Positions 25,146-32,979 of a stretch of DNA of 64,000 bases are shown here, piece after piece. The notes under the pieces are model-generated. The model saw only the letters and a list, made by a program, of their open reading frames with translations, did no database searches and was not told where the DNA came from. Position numbers and translations under genes: made by a program. Position 1 is the first letter of the stretch. Every line of letters starts with the position of its first letter. This DNA comes from Brachybacterium fresconis (GTDB lineage: Bacteria > Actinomycetota > Actinomycetes > Actinomycetales > Dermabacteraceae): assembly GCF_017876515.1 (NCBI RefSeq), contig NZ_JAGIOC010000001.1, positions 2,976,001-3,040,000 of the forward strand, given 5' to 3'.

Positions 25146-26504
25146 GTGACCACCTCCCCCGTGACTCTCGATTCCGTCCTCGCCCTGCTGCGCGCGCAGC
25201 CGCACGACGAGGACCAGCTCGAACAGATCGCCCAGGAGGCGCGGCTGCTGCCGATCGCCGAGCTCGTGTACCTGGTCGGGTCGCGCCCGGCGACCGAGGC
25301 GGCGCTGCTGTTCCGGGTGCTGGACAAGGAGCTGGCGCTCGCCGTCTTCGAGGAGCTGCCACCCCTGCACCAGGCCGAGCTGATCTCCGGTCTGCGCACC
25401 CCGCAGGTCGCCGAGATCATCGGCGATCTGGACCCCGACGACCGCGCCCTGCTGTTCGACGAGCTGCCGGCCTCGATCGCGGAGCGCCTCCTGCACGGCC
25501 TCGATGCCGATGAGCGCGCCATGACCACCGCGGTGCTGGGGTACTCACGCGATGCGATCGGGCGGTACATGTCCCCCGAGGTGCTCCCGCTGCGCCCGAC
25601 GATGACCGCGGGCGAGGCCCTCGAGCACGTGCGCACCCACGCCGCGGAGCCGGAGACCATCTACATGCTCCCCGTCGTGGATGCCACCCGCCGCCTGCTC
25701 GGCGTGATCGGGCTGCGACGCCTGCTGCTCAGCGAGGGCGACGAGGTGATCGGGGACCTGGCCCACGAGGCCGTCCACGCCCGCGCCACGGACGACCGCG
25801 AGGAGGTGGCCCGACGCTTCTTCGGCGCGAAGCTGCTGGCCATGCCGATCGTGGATTCCGAACAGCGGCTGGTCGGGATCCTCACGGTCGACGACGCCGT
25901 GGAGATCCTGGAGCAGGAGAATGCGGAGGACTCCGCTCGCACCAGCGGCTCCGAGCCCCTGCCCCGGGCCTACCTCTCCACCCCGATCCTGCGGATCGTC
26001 CGCAGCCGCGTCGTGTGGCTGCTGGTGCTGGCCGTCTCCGCGATCCTCACCGTCCAGGTGCTCGAGATCTTCGAGGACCGCCTGGACCAGGTGGTGATCC
26101 TCGCTCTGTTCATCCCGCTGCTGACGGGCACCGGCGGCAACACCGGCAATCAGGCCGCGACGACCGTCACCCGCGCCTTGGCGGTGGGGGAGGTGCGAGT
26201 ACGCGATCTGCCGCGCGTGGTGTGGCGCGAGCTGCGGGTGGGCGTCACGCTCGGCAGTGTGCTCGGGGTGCTCGGCCTGCTCGTCTCCGGGTTGGTGTAC
26301 GGCTGGCCGATCGGCCTGGTCATGGGCACGACGCTGCTCGCGGTGTGCACCATGGCCGCGATCGTCGGCGGCCTGATGCCGATCGTGGCGAAGAAGGTCG
26401 GCGCAGACCCGGCCGTGTTCTCCAACCCGTTCATCTCGACCTTCTGCGACGCGACCGGTCTGATCATCTACTTCACGATCGCCACCGCCGTGCTGGGGCT
26501 GTGA
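25146..26504 (+). CDS. mgtE: Magnesium transporter MgtE
   Basis: A 452-residue Mg2+ channel. The N domain (residues 30-130) contains the repeated FEELPPLHQAELI and LFDELPASIAERLL helices. Two CBS domains follow at about 145-265 (YMLPVVDATRRLLGVIGLRR and MPIVDSEQRLVGILTVDDAV). Five membrane helices begin near 310 and carry the pore signature TGTGGNTGNQAATTVTRALA. Intracellular Mg2+ is known to close the channel through the N and CBS domains. The GTG start at 25146 is directly preceded by a -10-like box, so the gene is probably leaderless. Palindromic elements flank it on both sides. Confidence 0.95.
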   Translation: MTTSPVTLDSVLALLRAQPHDEDQLEQIAQEARLLPIAELVYLVGSRPATEAALLFRVLDKELALAVFEELPPLHQAELISGLRTPQVAEIIGDLDPDDRALLFDELPASIAERLLHGLDADERAMTTAVLGYSRDAIGRYMSPEVLPLRPTMTAGEALEHVRTHAAEPETIYMLPVVDATRRLLGVIGLRRLLLSEGDEVIGDLAHEAVHARATDDREEVARRFFGAKLLAMPIVDSEQRLVGILTVDDAVEILEQENAEDSARTSGSEPLPRAYLSTPILRIVRSRVVWLLVLAVSAILTVQVLEIFEDRLDQVVILALFIPLLTGTGGNTGNQAATTVTRALAVGEVRVRDLPRVVWRELRVGVTLGSVLGVLGLLVSGLVYGWPIGLVMGTTLLAVCTMAAIVGGLMPIVAKKVGADPAVFSNPFISTFCDATGLIIYFTIATAVLGL

Positions 26505-26900
26505 GGGCCACGGCCTGGGACCAGGCTCCTCGCACGGGGGCCCGTTCCGGCCTGCCCGGGTCGGCCACCCTGCCCCATCACGGACTGTCCCGCCCTGCAT
26601 CGCCCTGCCCGCTCTCGGCTGTGGATTCCATGGATCGAGAGTGTCGTTGTAGGCGCCTCCACCCCGGGCGAGGCGCCCACCATGACACTCTCGATCGGCG
26701 GCAGTGACCGGCAGTGGTCGGCAGCGGAGGTAAGCCGGGGACCGCGGAGGTAGAACGGGGACCGCAGAGGTGGATCGGCGGCCACTGGGGTGGGCAAGGG
26801 ACCGCGGAGGCGGGCTGGGGATCGCGGAGGTGGGCCGCGGACCGCGGACGTGGACCGGCGGCCGCTGGGGTGGTCCGGCTGCCGCGATGGCTGAGAGGTA
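26505..26900. other. Intergenic region with palindromic element and tandem repeats
   Basis: No gene is supported. After the mgtE stop come the palindromic element (26634-26695) and then about six imperfect copies of a roughly 22-bp unit containing GGGGACCGCGGAGGT up to about 26860. It lies between convergent genes. Confidence 0.5.
26634..26695. repeat. Palindromic element, copy 2 (26-bp arms)
   Basis: Arms 26634-26659 and 26670-26695 pair at 23 of 26 positions. The outer stem is ATCGAGAGTG with CACTCTCGAT, against AACG/CGTT in copy 1, while the inner AGGCGCCTC/GAGGCGCC stem and the preceding TTCCATGG are shared. Confidence 0.8.
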
Positions 26901-28220
26901 TCAGACCTCGTCGCCGACGGTGATCGCTTCGGCCTCCTCGGCCGCATCCAGCGGAGCGGCCTGGTGCTGGCCGACCGCGCGGAGGTGGCGTCGGCCGATC
27001 ACCAGCATGGCGATCGCGACCACCAGGGCGAGGGAGGCCATCAGGTACGGGGCGCCGGAGTTCGTGGCCTCCGCCAGCGGGCCGGCGACGGCCGGGGCGA
27101 TCGCGCCGCCGAGGAAGCGCACGCCGGAGTAGGCCGAGCTCGCCACCCCGCGCGGGAGGTCGGTGGCCTCCATGACCGTCTCGGTCAGCGCGGTGTTCAT
27201 GATGCCCAGCAGCAGGCCGCCGATGATGATCAGCGTGACGATCCCGGCCATCGAGGAGTGGAAGAAGGTCAGCGCCAGCATCAGCACCGTGAGCAGGGAC
27301 AGCGTGGTCACCAGCGTCGGGATCAGGCCGAGGCGGCGGGTGAGGACGGGGGCGACGAAGACCGAGGTGATCGCCAGACCCAGGCCCCAGCCGAAGAACA
27401 CGCCGCCGATCCCCATCGCGCCGAACTCGGTGCCCCGAGCGGCGGCCGCGGCTTCGAGCGGGAAGGGGGAGTAGGCCAGCAGGACGAAGAACGCGAAGTT
27501 GTAGAAGATCGCGGTCAGGGCGAGGGTGCGCAGCGCCGGGTGGCTCAGGGCGCGCAGCGAGGCCAGCGGGGACACCGGGGCGGGCAGCGGTTCACGCCGC
27601 AGCAGCAGCACGATCGCGAGGAAGCCGACGGCCATCAGCACGGCGGTGCCGGCGAAGGGGGCGCGCCAGGAGACGGAGCCGAGCAGCCCGCCCACCAGCG
27701 GTCCCAAGGCCATGCCGATGCCCAGGGCGGTCTCGTACAGGATGATCGCGCCGCCGGAGGGGCCGGAGGTGGCGCCGACGATCGCCGCCAGGGCGATGGA
27801 GATGAACAGGGCGTTGCCCAGGCCCCAGCCGGCGCGCAGCCCGATGATCTCGTTGACCGACCCTGCGGTGGCGGCGAGCGCCGCGAAGACCACCACGAGC
27901 GCGAGGCCGATCAGCAGCGTGCGCTTGACGCCGACGCGGGAGGCGAACCAGCTGGTGAAGAACATGGCGATCGCCGTGATGAACAGGTAGCTGGTGAACA
28001 GCAGCATCGCCTGGGACGGGGTGGCGTCCAGCTGGGTGCTGATCGCCGGGAGGATCGGGTCCACGAGCCCGATGCCCATGAAGGACACGGTCGCGGCGAA
28101 GGCGATCGCCCACACCGCCTTCGGCTGGCGGAAGGCGTCCTTCAGGGTGGGGGCGGCCGATGGGGGCGTGGGCTGCGGTGCGGCGGCCGACGCCGTCGAT
28201 TGGGGAGCGTGCGAGGTCAT
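26901..28220 (-). CDS. MFS transporter (drug-efflux type)
   Basis: A 439-residue major facilitator with about 12 membrane segments. FAATVSFMGIGLVDPILPAI is the first helix of the Bcr/YfcJ-like drug-H+ antiporters, and SWFASRVGVKRTLLIGLALV is the loop 2-3 motif. ETALGIGMALGPLVGGLLG is the antiporter motif C of helix 5, which points to efflux. The ATG at 28220 is chosen although the frame extends upstream. A MarR regulator gene lies 94 bases upstream in the same direction and probably controls it. Confidence 0.9.
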   Translation of the reverse strand: MTSHAPQSTASAAAPQPTPPSAAPTLKDAFRQPKAVWAIAFAATVSFMGIGLVDPILPAISTQLDATPSQAMLLFTSYLFITAIAMFFTSWFASRVGVKRTLLIGLALVVVFAALAATAGSVNEIIGLRAGWGLGNALFISIALAAIVGATSGPSGGAIILYETALGIGMALGPLVGGLLGSVSWRAPFAGTAVLMAVGFLAIVLLLRREPLPAPVSPLASLRALSHPALRTLALTAIFYNFAFFVLLAYSPFPLEAAAAARGTEFGAMGIGGVFFGWGLGLAITSVFVAPVLTRRLGLIPTLVTTLSLLTVLMLALTFFHSSMAGIVTLIIIGGLLLGIMNTALTETVMEATDLPRGVASSAYSGVRFLGGAIAPAVAGPLAEATNSGAPYLMASLALVVAIAMLVIGRRHLRAVGQHQAAPLDAAEEAEAITVGDEV

Positions 28221-28314
28221 GCGGAGCAGAGTCCTTCGATCGGAGGGGAGCGTCGAGGCAGGGATGGATGAGGGGCGGTCGGTGCGAGGCGGCAGGTGCC
28301 GCGCGACGGGGCGT

Positions 28315-28755
28315 CTATCCGCCGTGGTCGTCGACGAGTCGCGCGAGGATCTCGGCGGCCCGGTCGAGCGTCGCCCGATCCTCGGCGGACAGCGGATCCA
28401 GCAGCCCGCCGACGCCGACGGCCAGCTGAGCACGCCAGGCCGCGAGCTGCGCGGCCCCTCGCTCGGTGGTGCTCACCAGGGACGAGCGGGAGTCGGAGGG
28501 GTCGGGCTCTCGCCGGACGAGCCCCTCCTCCTCGAGCCGTTTGATGACGGTGGTCGCCGTGGGGCGGGAGACCCGCTCGCGATCGGCGATCTCGCTCAGG
28601 CGCAGCGGACCGTGCCGTTCGATGGTGGCGACCACGCGCCAGGACACGGTCCCGACGCCGACGTCCGAGCGCCGGGCGGCGAGCCGGGAGAACTGACTGC
28701 ACACCAGCGCGAGGTGCTGGGGGAGGTCGCCGTCGGGCGCGGGGTTCGTCGTCAC
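28315..28755 (-). CDS. MarR-family transcriptional regulator
   Basis: A 146-residue regulator with the MarR winged helix (LRLSEIADRERVSRPTATTV, then IKRLEEEGLVRREPDPSDSR) at residues 51-91. The start is a GTG at 28755. A good promoter lies right before it, so the transcript is leaderless or nearly so. It is followed by an MFS efflux gene and diverges from an old-yellow-enzyme gene. It is likely to repress both in the absence of an aromatic or electrophilic ligand, as many MarR proteins do. Confidence 0.9.
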   Translation of the reverse strand: MTTNPAPDGDLPQHLALVCSQFSRLAARRSDVGVGTVSWRVVATIERHGPLRLSEIADRERVSRPTATTVIKRLEEEGLVRREPDPSDSRSSLVSTTERGAAQLAAWRAQLAVGVGGLLDPLSAEDRATLDRAAEILARLVDDHGG

Positions 28756-28763
28756 GTCGAGCC

Positions 28764-28792
28764 ATGATAGTTAGCAATGCAAACCAGTGCAA
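28764..28792 (-). promoter_or_regulatory. MarR promoter with candidate operator repeats
   Basis: On the minus strand TTGCAC (28787-28792) and TATCAT (28764-28769) are separated by 17 bases. Two TGCAA boxes on the plus strand, at 28778-28782 and 28788-28792, lie 10 bp apart, one helical turn, inside this promoter. Confidence 0.6.
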
Positions 28793-28928
28793 GTGATGTA
28801 CGTATCGCCTGTTCACCGGAATAGTCGCCCTCCGCCTGCCGTTGTCGTCGGCGGGTGCGCCGTTCCTTCCGGGATCGACGGCCCCGCACTCGACCAGCGG
28901 CCGCGCGCCGTGAAGGAGGACCTCCCGC

Positions 28929-30011
28929 ATGTCCGTTCTGACGACCCCGCTCGACCTCGGAGCGCTCACGATCCCGAACCGGATCGTCATGGCGCCCCTG
29001 ACGCGGGCGCGCTCCGGCGACGACCGCGTCCCCACCGAGCTGATGGCCGAGTACTACACGCAGCGGGCCGGAGCCGGGCTGATCATCAGCGAGGCCACCA
29101 GCGTCAGTGCGCAGGGGGTCGGCTATCACGGCACCCCGGGCATCTGGAGCGACGAGCAGGTGGCCGGGTGGCGGACGGTCACCGAGGCGGTCCACGCCGC
29201 CGGTGGCCGCATCGTCCTGCAGCTGTGGCATGTCGGGCGGATCTCCGACCCGGAGCTGCTCGGCGGCGAGCTGCCCGTCGCCCCCAGTGCGATCGCGCCC
29301 GCCGGACGCGTGAAGCGACTGCGCCCGATGCGGCAGTACGTCCGGCCCCGAGCGCTCGCGACCGACGAGATCCCCGGCATCGTCGAGGACTTCCGACGCG
29401 GCGCCGAGAACGCGCTGCGCGCCGGCTTCGACGGGGTCGAGATCCACGCCGCCAACGGCTACCTGATCGACCAGTTCCTCCAGGACAGCACCAACCATCG
29501 CGAGGACCGGTACGGAGGCTCGGTGGAGAACCGGGCACGCTTCCTGCTGGAGATCACCGACGCCGTGATGGACGTCTGGGGCGCCGACCGCGTGGGAGTC
29601 CACCTGCGCCCGCGCGGGGAGGAGCACGACATGGGCGACAGCGACCCGCGCTCGATTTTCTCCCACGTCGCCGAGGAGCTGGGGGCGCGGAGGGCGGCCT
29701 TCCTGTTCGTCCGCGAGATCGAGGCCGCCGACAGCCTCATCGGCGAGATGCGGACACTCTTCGGCGGACCGGTGATCACCAACGAGGAGATGGATGCCGA
29801 GGACGGTCGTCGCCACCTCGAGGACGGCACCGCCGACGCCGTCGCCTTCGGCCGCGACTACATCGCCACCCCGGACCTGGCCGAGCGCATCGCGATCGGT
29901 GCCGCACCGAACACCCCGATTCCCGCGACGTTCTATCCCGACACGGGGGAGGGCCTGGCGGTGGGCTACACGGACTACCCGACGATGGCCGAGGCCGCGC
30001 TGACCGTCTGA
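28929..30011 (+). CDS. Old-yellow-enzyme family alkene reductase
   Basis: A 360-residue FMN-dependent NAD(P)H oxidoreductase that reduces activated C=C bonds or electrophiles. It starts MSVLTTPLDLGALTIPNRIV with APLTRARS, the FMN-binding start of the barrel. LQLWHVGRISDP, VEIHAANGYLIDQFLQD (with the substrate-binding His and Asn pair) and REDRYGGSVENRARFLLEI follow. VAFGRDYIATPDL is the C-terminal FMN phosphate site. AAGGAGG precedes the ATG. It is divergent from the MarR gene, a common arrangement for electrophile response. Confidence 0.93.
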   Translation: MSVLTTPLDLGALTIPNRIVMAPLTRARSGDDRVPTELMAEYYTQRAGAGLIISEATSVSAQGVGYHGTPGIWSDEQVAGWRTVTEAVHAAGGRIVLQLWHVGRISDPELLGGELPVAPSAIAPAGRVKRLRPMRQYVRPRALATDEIPGIVEDFRRGAENALRAGFDGVEIHAANGYLIDQFLQDSTNHREDRYGGSVENRARFLLEITDAVMDVWGADRVGVHLRPRGEEHDMGDSDPRSIFSHVAEELGARRAAFLFVREIEAADSLIGEMRTLFGGPVITNEEMDAEDGRRHLEDGTADAVAFGRDYIATPDLAERIAIGAAPNTPIPATFYPDTGEGLAVGYTDYPTMAEAALTV

Positions 30012-30114
30012 CGGGGCAGTCAGGCCTCGTCGGGCCCCGCGGTGGTCACCGCGAGGCGCCGCGCCGGAGAAGCTGTCATCCCCGTGGCACCGAATTCGAC
30101 GTGGCGGGCGCCGG

Positions 30115-31158
30115 TCAGCGGCTGACGGGGTCCGCGCCGCCTCCGGCGAGCATGCCGTCGAGGTCGGGTCTGCGCGGTGCGCCCTCCCAGTCCCCGGGGG
30201 TGGTGCAGGCCAGGGCCCCGCACGCGTTCGCCCGGGCCAGACGCGCCGGCACGTCGAGCCCGTCGAGCTGGGCGCTGAGATAGCCGGCGACGAAGGCATC
30301 GCCGGCCCCGACGGTGTCGACCACGTCGACCCGGTGCCCGGGAGCCACGATGATCTCTGGGTCGGCCGGCGCTGTCCCGTCGCCGGCGGGCCCTGTCCCG
30401 GCGCCGACCAGGGCGGCACCGCCGTCGGCGCCGAGCTTGGCGACCACCTGGCGGCCGTCGACCGCGAGGGACCTCAGCAGGCCGCGATGATCATCCTCGG
30501 CGACGCCGGGGGCGAGGATCGACAGCTCCTCCGGGCCGCCGAAGAGCACGTCCACGTGCTCGAGGATCTCGCCCAGCAGCTCGGCGAGGTGCTCGCGGGA
30601 GCCCAGGCGGGAGCGGTAGTTCACATCGAGGCTGACCAGCGTCTCGGCGGCCGCGGCGCGCTGCACGGCGGCGACGTTGGTGGCATGGGCGGTGGGTGAC
30701 AGCAGCGGGGTGATGCCGCTGAGATGCAGGATGTCGGCCTGTTCGATGAGCCCCGCGGGCAGGTCGTCCGCGGTGAGCGCGGAGGCTGCCGATCCGGCCC
30801 GGTAGTAGTCCACCCGCGTGGTGGTCCCGGTGGGGCGGGACTTGACCATGAGGCCCGTCGGCCGCGTCGGATCGATCGCGCAGTGCACCTCGACCCCCTC
30901 GGCGCGGATCTCCCGCGTGACGCGGGTGCCCAGCGGGTCGTCGCCCACTCGACTCACCCAGGCCACGGGCACGTCCAGACGGCGCAGCCCGATCGCGAGG
31001 TTCGACTCCGCGCCGCCCAGGGAGATGTCCACCGAGGGCAGGTGGGCGAGAGAGCCGATGGTGCCGCTGCGCATCATCGCCATGGTCTCGCCGATCGCGA
31101 CCACCCGTGGGCCGGAGCCGGTGGTGGTCGCGTCGGCGACTCCGGCCTCGGTGCTCAT
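30115..31158 (-). CDS. kdgK: 2-keto-3-deoxygluconate kinase (PfkB family)
   Basis: A 347-residue sugar kinase that would phosphorylate KDG to KDPG. SLGGAESNLAIGLRRLDVPV is the N-terminal PfkB motif and DVVDTVGAGDAFVAGYLSAQ holds the catalytic Asp and anion hole near residue 290. The N-terminus AIGETMAMMRSG is typical of KdgK. It overlaps the aldolase gene (eda) by four bases (ATGA), so KDPG made here passes to that enzyme. The loop ALVGAGTGPAGDGTAPADPE is an unusual low-complexity insert. Confidence 0.9.
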   Translation of the reverse strand: MSTEAGVADATTTGSGPRVVAIGETMAMMRSGTIGSLAHLPSVDISLGGAESNLAIGLRRLDVPVAWVSRVGDDPLGTRVTREIRAEGVEVHCAIDPTRPTGLMVKSRPTGTTTRVDYYRAGSAASALTADDLPAGLIEQADILHLSGITPLLSPTAHATNVAAVQRAAAAETLVSLDVNYRSRLGSREHLAELLGEILEHVDVLFGGPEELSILAPGVAEDDHRGLLRSLAVDGRQVVAKLGADGGAALVGAGTGPAGDGTAPADPEIIVAPGHRVDVVDTVGAGDAFVAGYLSAQLDGLDVPARLARANACGALACTTPGDWEGAPRRPDLDGMLAGGGADPVSR

Positions 31159-31808
31159 GCGCCGGCTTCCCGGGTGGTGACGCCCACGAACTGCGCGGCG
31201 CGGTCGGCCAGGGCCTCGAGGTCTCCGCCCCTCAGGGCGTCGCCCAGCAGGGGACCGCCGACGGAGACCGCGTCGGCACCGGCCTGCAACCAGGCCGCGG
31301 CCGCCTGCAGATCCACGCCCCCGGAGGGGATTACGCGGATGCCGGGGAAGGGGCCGCGCAGGTCCTTGACGTAGCCGGGCCCGACGACGCTCGCCGGGAA
31401 CACCTTGACCGCGGCGGCGCCCGCGGCCCAGCCGGCGTGCAGCTCGCTCGGGGTGAGGCCGCCGGGGACGATCGCGACGCCGGCCTCGGCGGCCGCCTCG
31501 AGCAGGTCGGCCCGGGTGATCGGGGTGACGATGTAGTGGGCGCCGCGGGTGACCGCGGTGCGGAGGTCCTCCGGATCGGTGACGGTGCCGATGCCGATGT
31601 CGAGCTGGTCGCCGAAGCGCTCCAGCAGGTCCGGCAGCTCCTCGAGGGTGCCGGGGGTGGACAGGGTCAGCTCCACGGAGCGGATCCCGGCGGCGGTGAG
31701 GGTCTCGAGCACGGGGGCGTACTGGTCGGCGCGCTCGCCGCGGATCACGACGATCAGCCGCGCGGCGGCGGTGCGCTCGGGAAGGACGGGACGCTCAACG
31801 CTGGTCAT
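31155..31808 (-). CDS. eda: KDPG/KHG aldolase
   Basis: A 217-residue class I aldolase that splits KDPG into pyruvate and glyceraldehyde-3-phosphate. LIVVIRGERADQ contains the catalytic Glu-type position, ELTLSTPGTLEELPDL the second strand, and AAAVKVFPASVVGPGYVKDL the Schiff-base Lys in VKVFPA. IPSGGVDLQAAAAWLQAGA is the phosphate-binding loop. CAGGAGATCGTC leads into the ATG at 31808. It overlaps kdgK and follows the idonate dehydrogenase gene after a repeat-rich 166-bp gap. Confidence 0.93.
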   Translation of the reverse strand: MTSVERPVLPERTAAARLIVVIRGERADQYAPVLETLTAAGIRSVELTLSTPGTLEELPDLLERFGDQLDIGIGTVTDPEDLRTAVTRGAHYIVTPITRADLLEAAAEAGVAIVPGGLTPSELHAGWAAGAAAVKVFPASVVGPGYVKDLRGPFPGIRVIPSGGVDLQAAAAWLQAGADAVSVGGPLLGDALRGGDLEALADRAAQFVGVTTREAGA

Positions 31809-31867
31809 GACGATCTCCTGGGCGGGTGTCGGGGATGTGGGTGACGGGGGCGGATGGGCTGCGGTCC

Positions 31868-31899
31868 GGGATGCCGGGATGCCGGGATGCCGGGATGCC
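31868..31899. repeat. Four copies of an 8-bp unit
   Basis: (GGGATGCC)x4 inside the operon, between eda and the idonate-type dehydrogenase gene. No gene is seen in this 166-bp gap. Confidence 0.85.
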
Positions 31900-31974
31900 G
31901 GGTGACGGTGCCGGGTCGGGAGGCGACGGTGCGAAGCCGGAGGGCCGACGCGCTCGGTGCCGGCCCTCCGATTC

Positions 31975-32979
31975 TCACAGCTCCAGCAGGACCTTGGCGG
32001 AGCGGGAGGCGTCCTGCGCGGTCGCGAACGCCTCGACCGCGTCGGCGGCCGGGAGGGACTGGGTGACCACCGCATCGAAGCGGGCGTCGGAGGCCAGCAC
32101 CTCGATGGCCTCGTCGATCTCGTCGTGGAAGCGCTGGGTGCCGCGCAGCTGGACCTCCTTGGCCACCAGCGCCGCGAGGTTCACGGGGATGTCCGTGTTC
32201 GGCAGGATCGCGACCTGCACGATGATTCCCGCGGGGCGCACGGCGCGCACCCCGGAGGACAGCGAGACCGGGGCCGAGGAGCACTCGAGCACCACGTCGT
32301 AGGCGTTGTCCGCCGGGCCCTGGTCGGGCACCTGGAAGGTGGTGGATGCGCCCAGGGCGATCGCGCGCTCGAGCGGCTCGGGCCGCACGTCGGTCACATC
32401 GACGGAGGCGGCCCCGCGGTGCAGCAGGGCGGCCACGGCCAGCAGTCCGATCGGACCCGACCCCAGGACCAGGCACTTCTTGCCCGCCACGTCCCCGGCG
32501 ATGGTCACGGCGTGCAGCGCCACCGCGAGCGGCTCGGCCAGCGCGCCGCGGCGCAGCGGCAGCGATTCGGGCAGGCGGCGCAGGTTCGCGCGGTCGATCA
32601 CCATGAACTCGGCGGCGGCCCCCTGGCGGTGCGGGGTGACGCTCGCGCTGCCCAGGTAGTCGCCGCCGGGCCACAGGTGCGGCCGGTCCTCGATGTCCGC
32701 GGCGCTTCTCCCGTAGCGGGCGGGGTGCACGGTCACCGGAGTGCCGGGGGCGAGCTCGCCCCGGGGATCGAGATCGACCACGGCCGAGAGCTCGTGGCCC
32801 GGGATCAACGGCTCGGTGATCACGAACGCCCCGTTCGCACCGTGGAAGTAATAGTGCAGGTCGGAGCCGCAGATGCCGACGTACGCGATGCGCAGGCGGA
32901 CCTCGTCCCCGGTCGGCTCGACGTCCGGGGCGTCCTCCCAGCGGATGACCTCGGCGGCGTGGATGGTCAGGGCCTTCAT
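31975..32979 (-). CDS. Medium-chain dehydrogenase, L-idonate 5-dehydrogenase-like
   Basis: A 334-residue zinc-type alcohol dehydrogenase. Catalytic-site residues C37 (VGICGSDLHYY) and H61-E62 (PGHELSAV) are present, and VLGSGPIGLLAVAALLHRG is the NAD-binding loop. The loop that usually carries four structural-zinc cysteines (about residues 86-105, HPARYGRSAADIEDRPHLWP) contains none. The context (mannonate oxidoreductase, KDG kinase, aldolase) supports a sugar-acid substrate such as idonate. GAAGGAG precedes the ATG. Its ATG overlaps the stop of the upstream gene. Confidence 0.82.
   Translation of the reverse strand: MKALTIHAAEVIRWEDAPDVEPTGDEVRLRIAYVGICGSDLHYYFHGANGAFVITEPLIPGHELSAVVDLDPRGELAPGTPVTVHPARYGRSAADIEDRPHLWPGGDYLGSASVTPHRQGAAAEFMVIDRANLRRLPESLPLRRGALAEPLAVALHAVTIAGDVAGKKCLVLGSGPIGLLAVAALLHRGAASVDVTDVRPEPLERAIALGASTTFQVPDQGPADNAYDVVLECSSAPVSLSSGVRAVRPAGIIVQVAILPNTDIPVNLAALVAKEVQLRGTQRFHDEIDEAIEVLASDARFDAVVTQSLPAADAVEAFATAQDASRSAKVLLEL

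Noticed and set aside
30038..30053. CGCGGTG-GT-CACCGCG as a terminator of the alkene reductase gene
   Set aside because: Two loop bases are too few for a stable hairpin and such GC palindromes arise by chance in this DNA.
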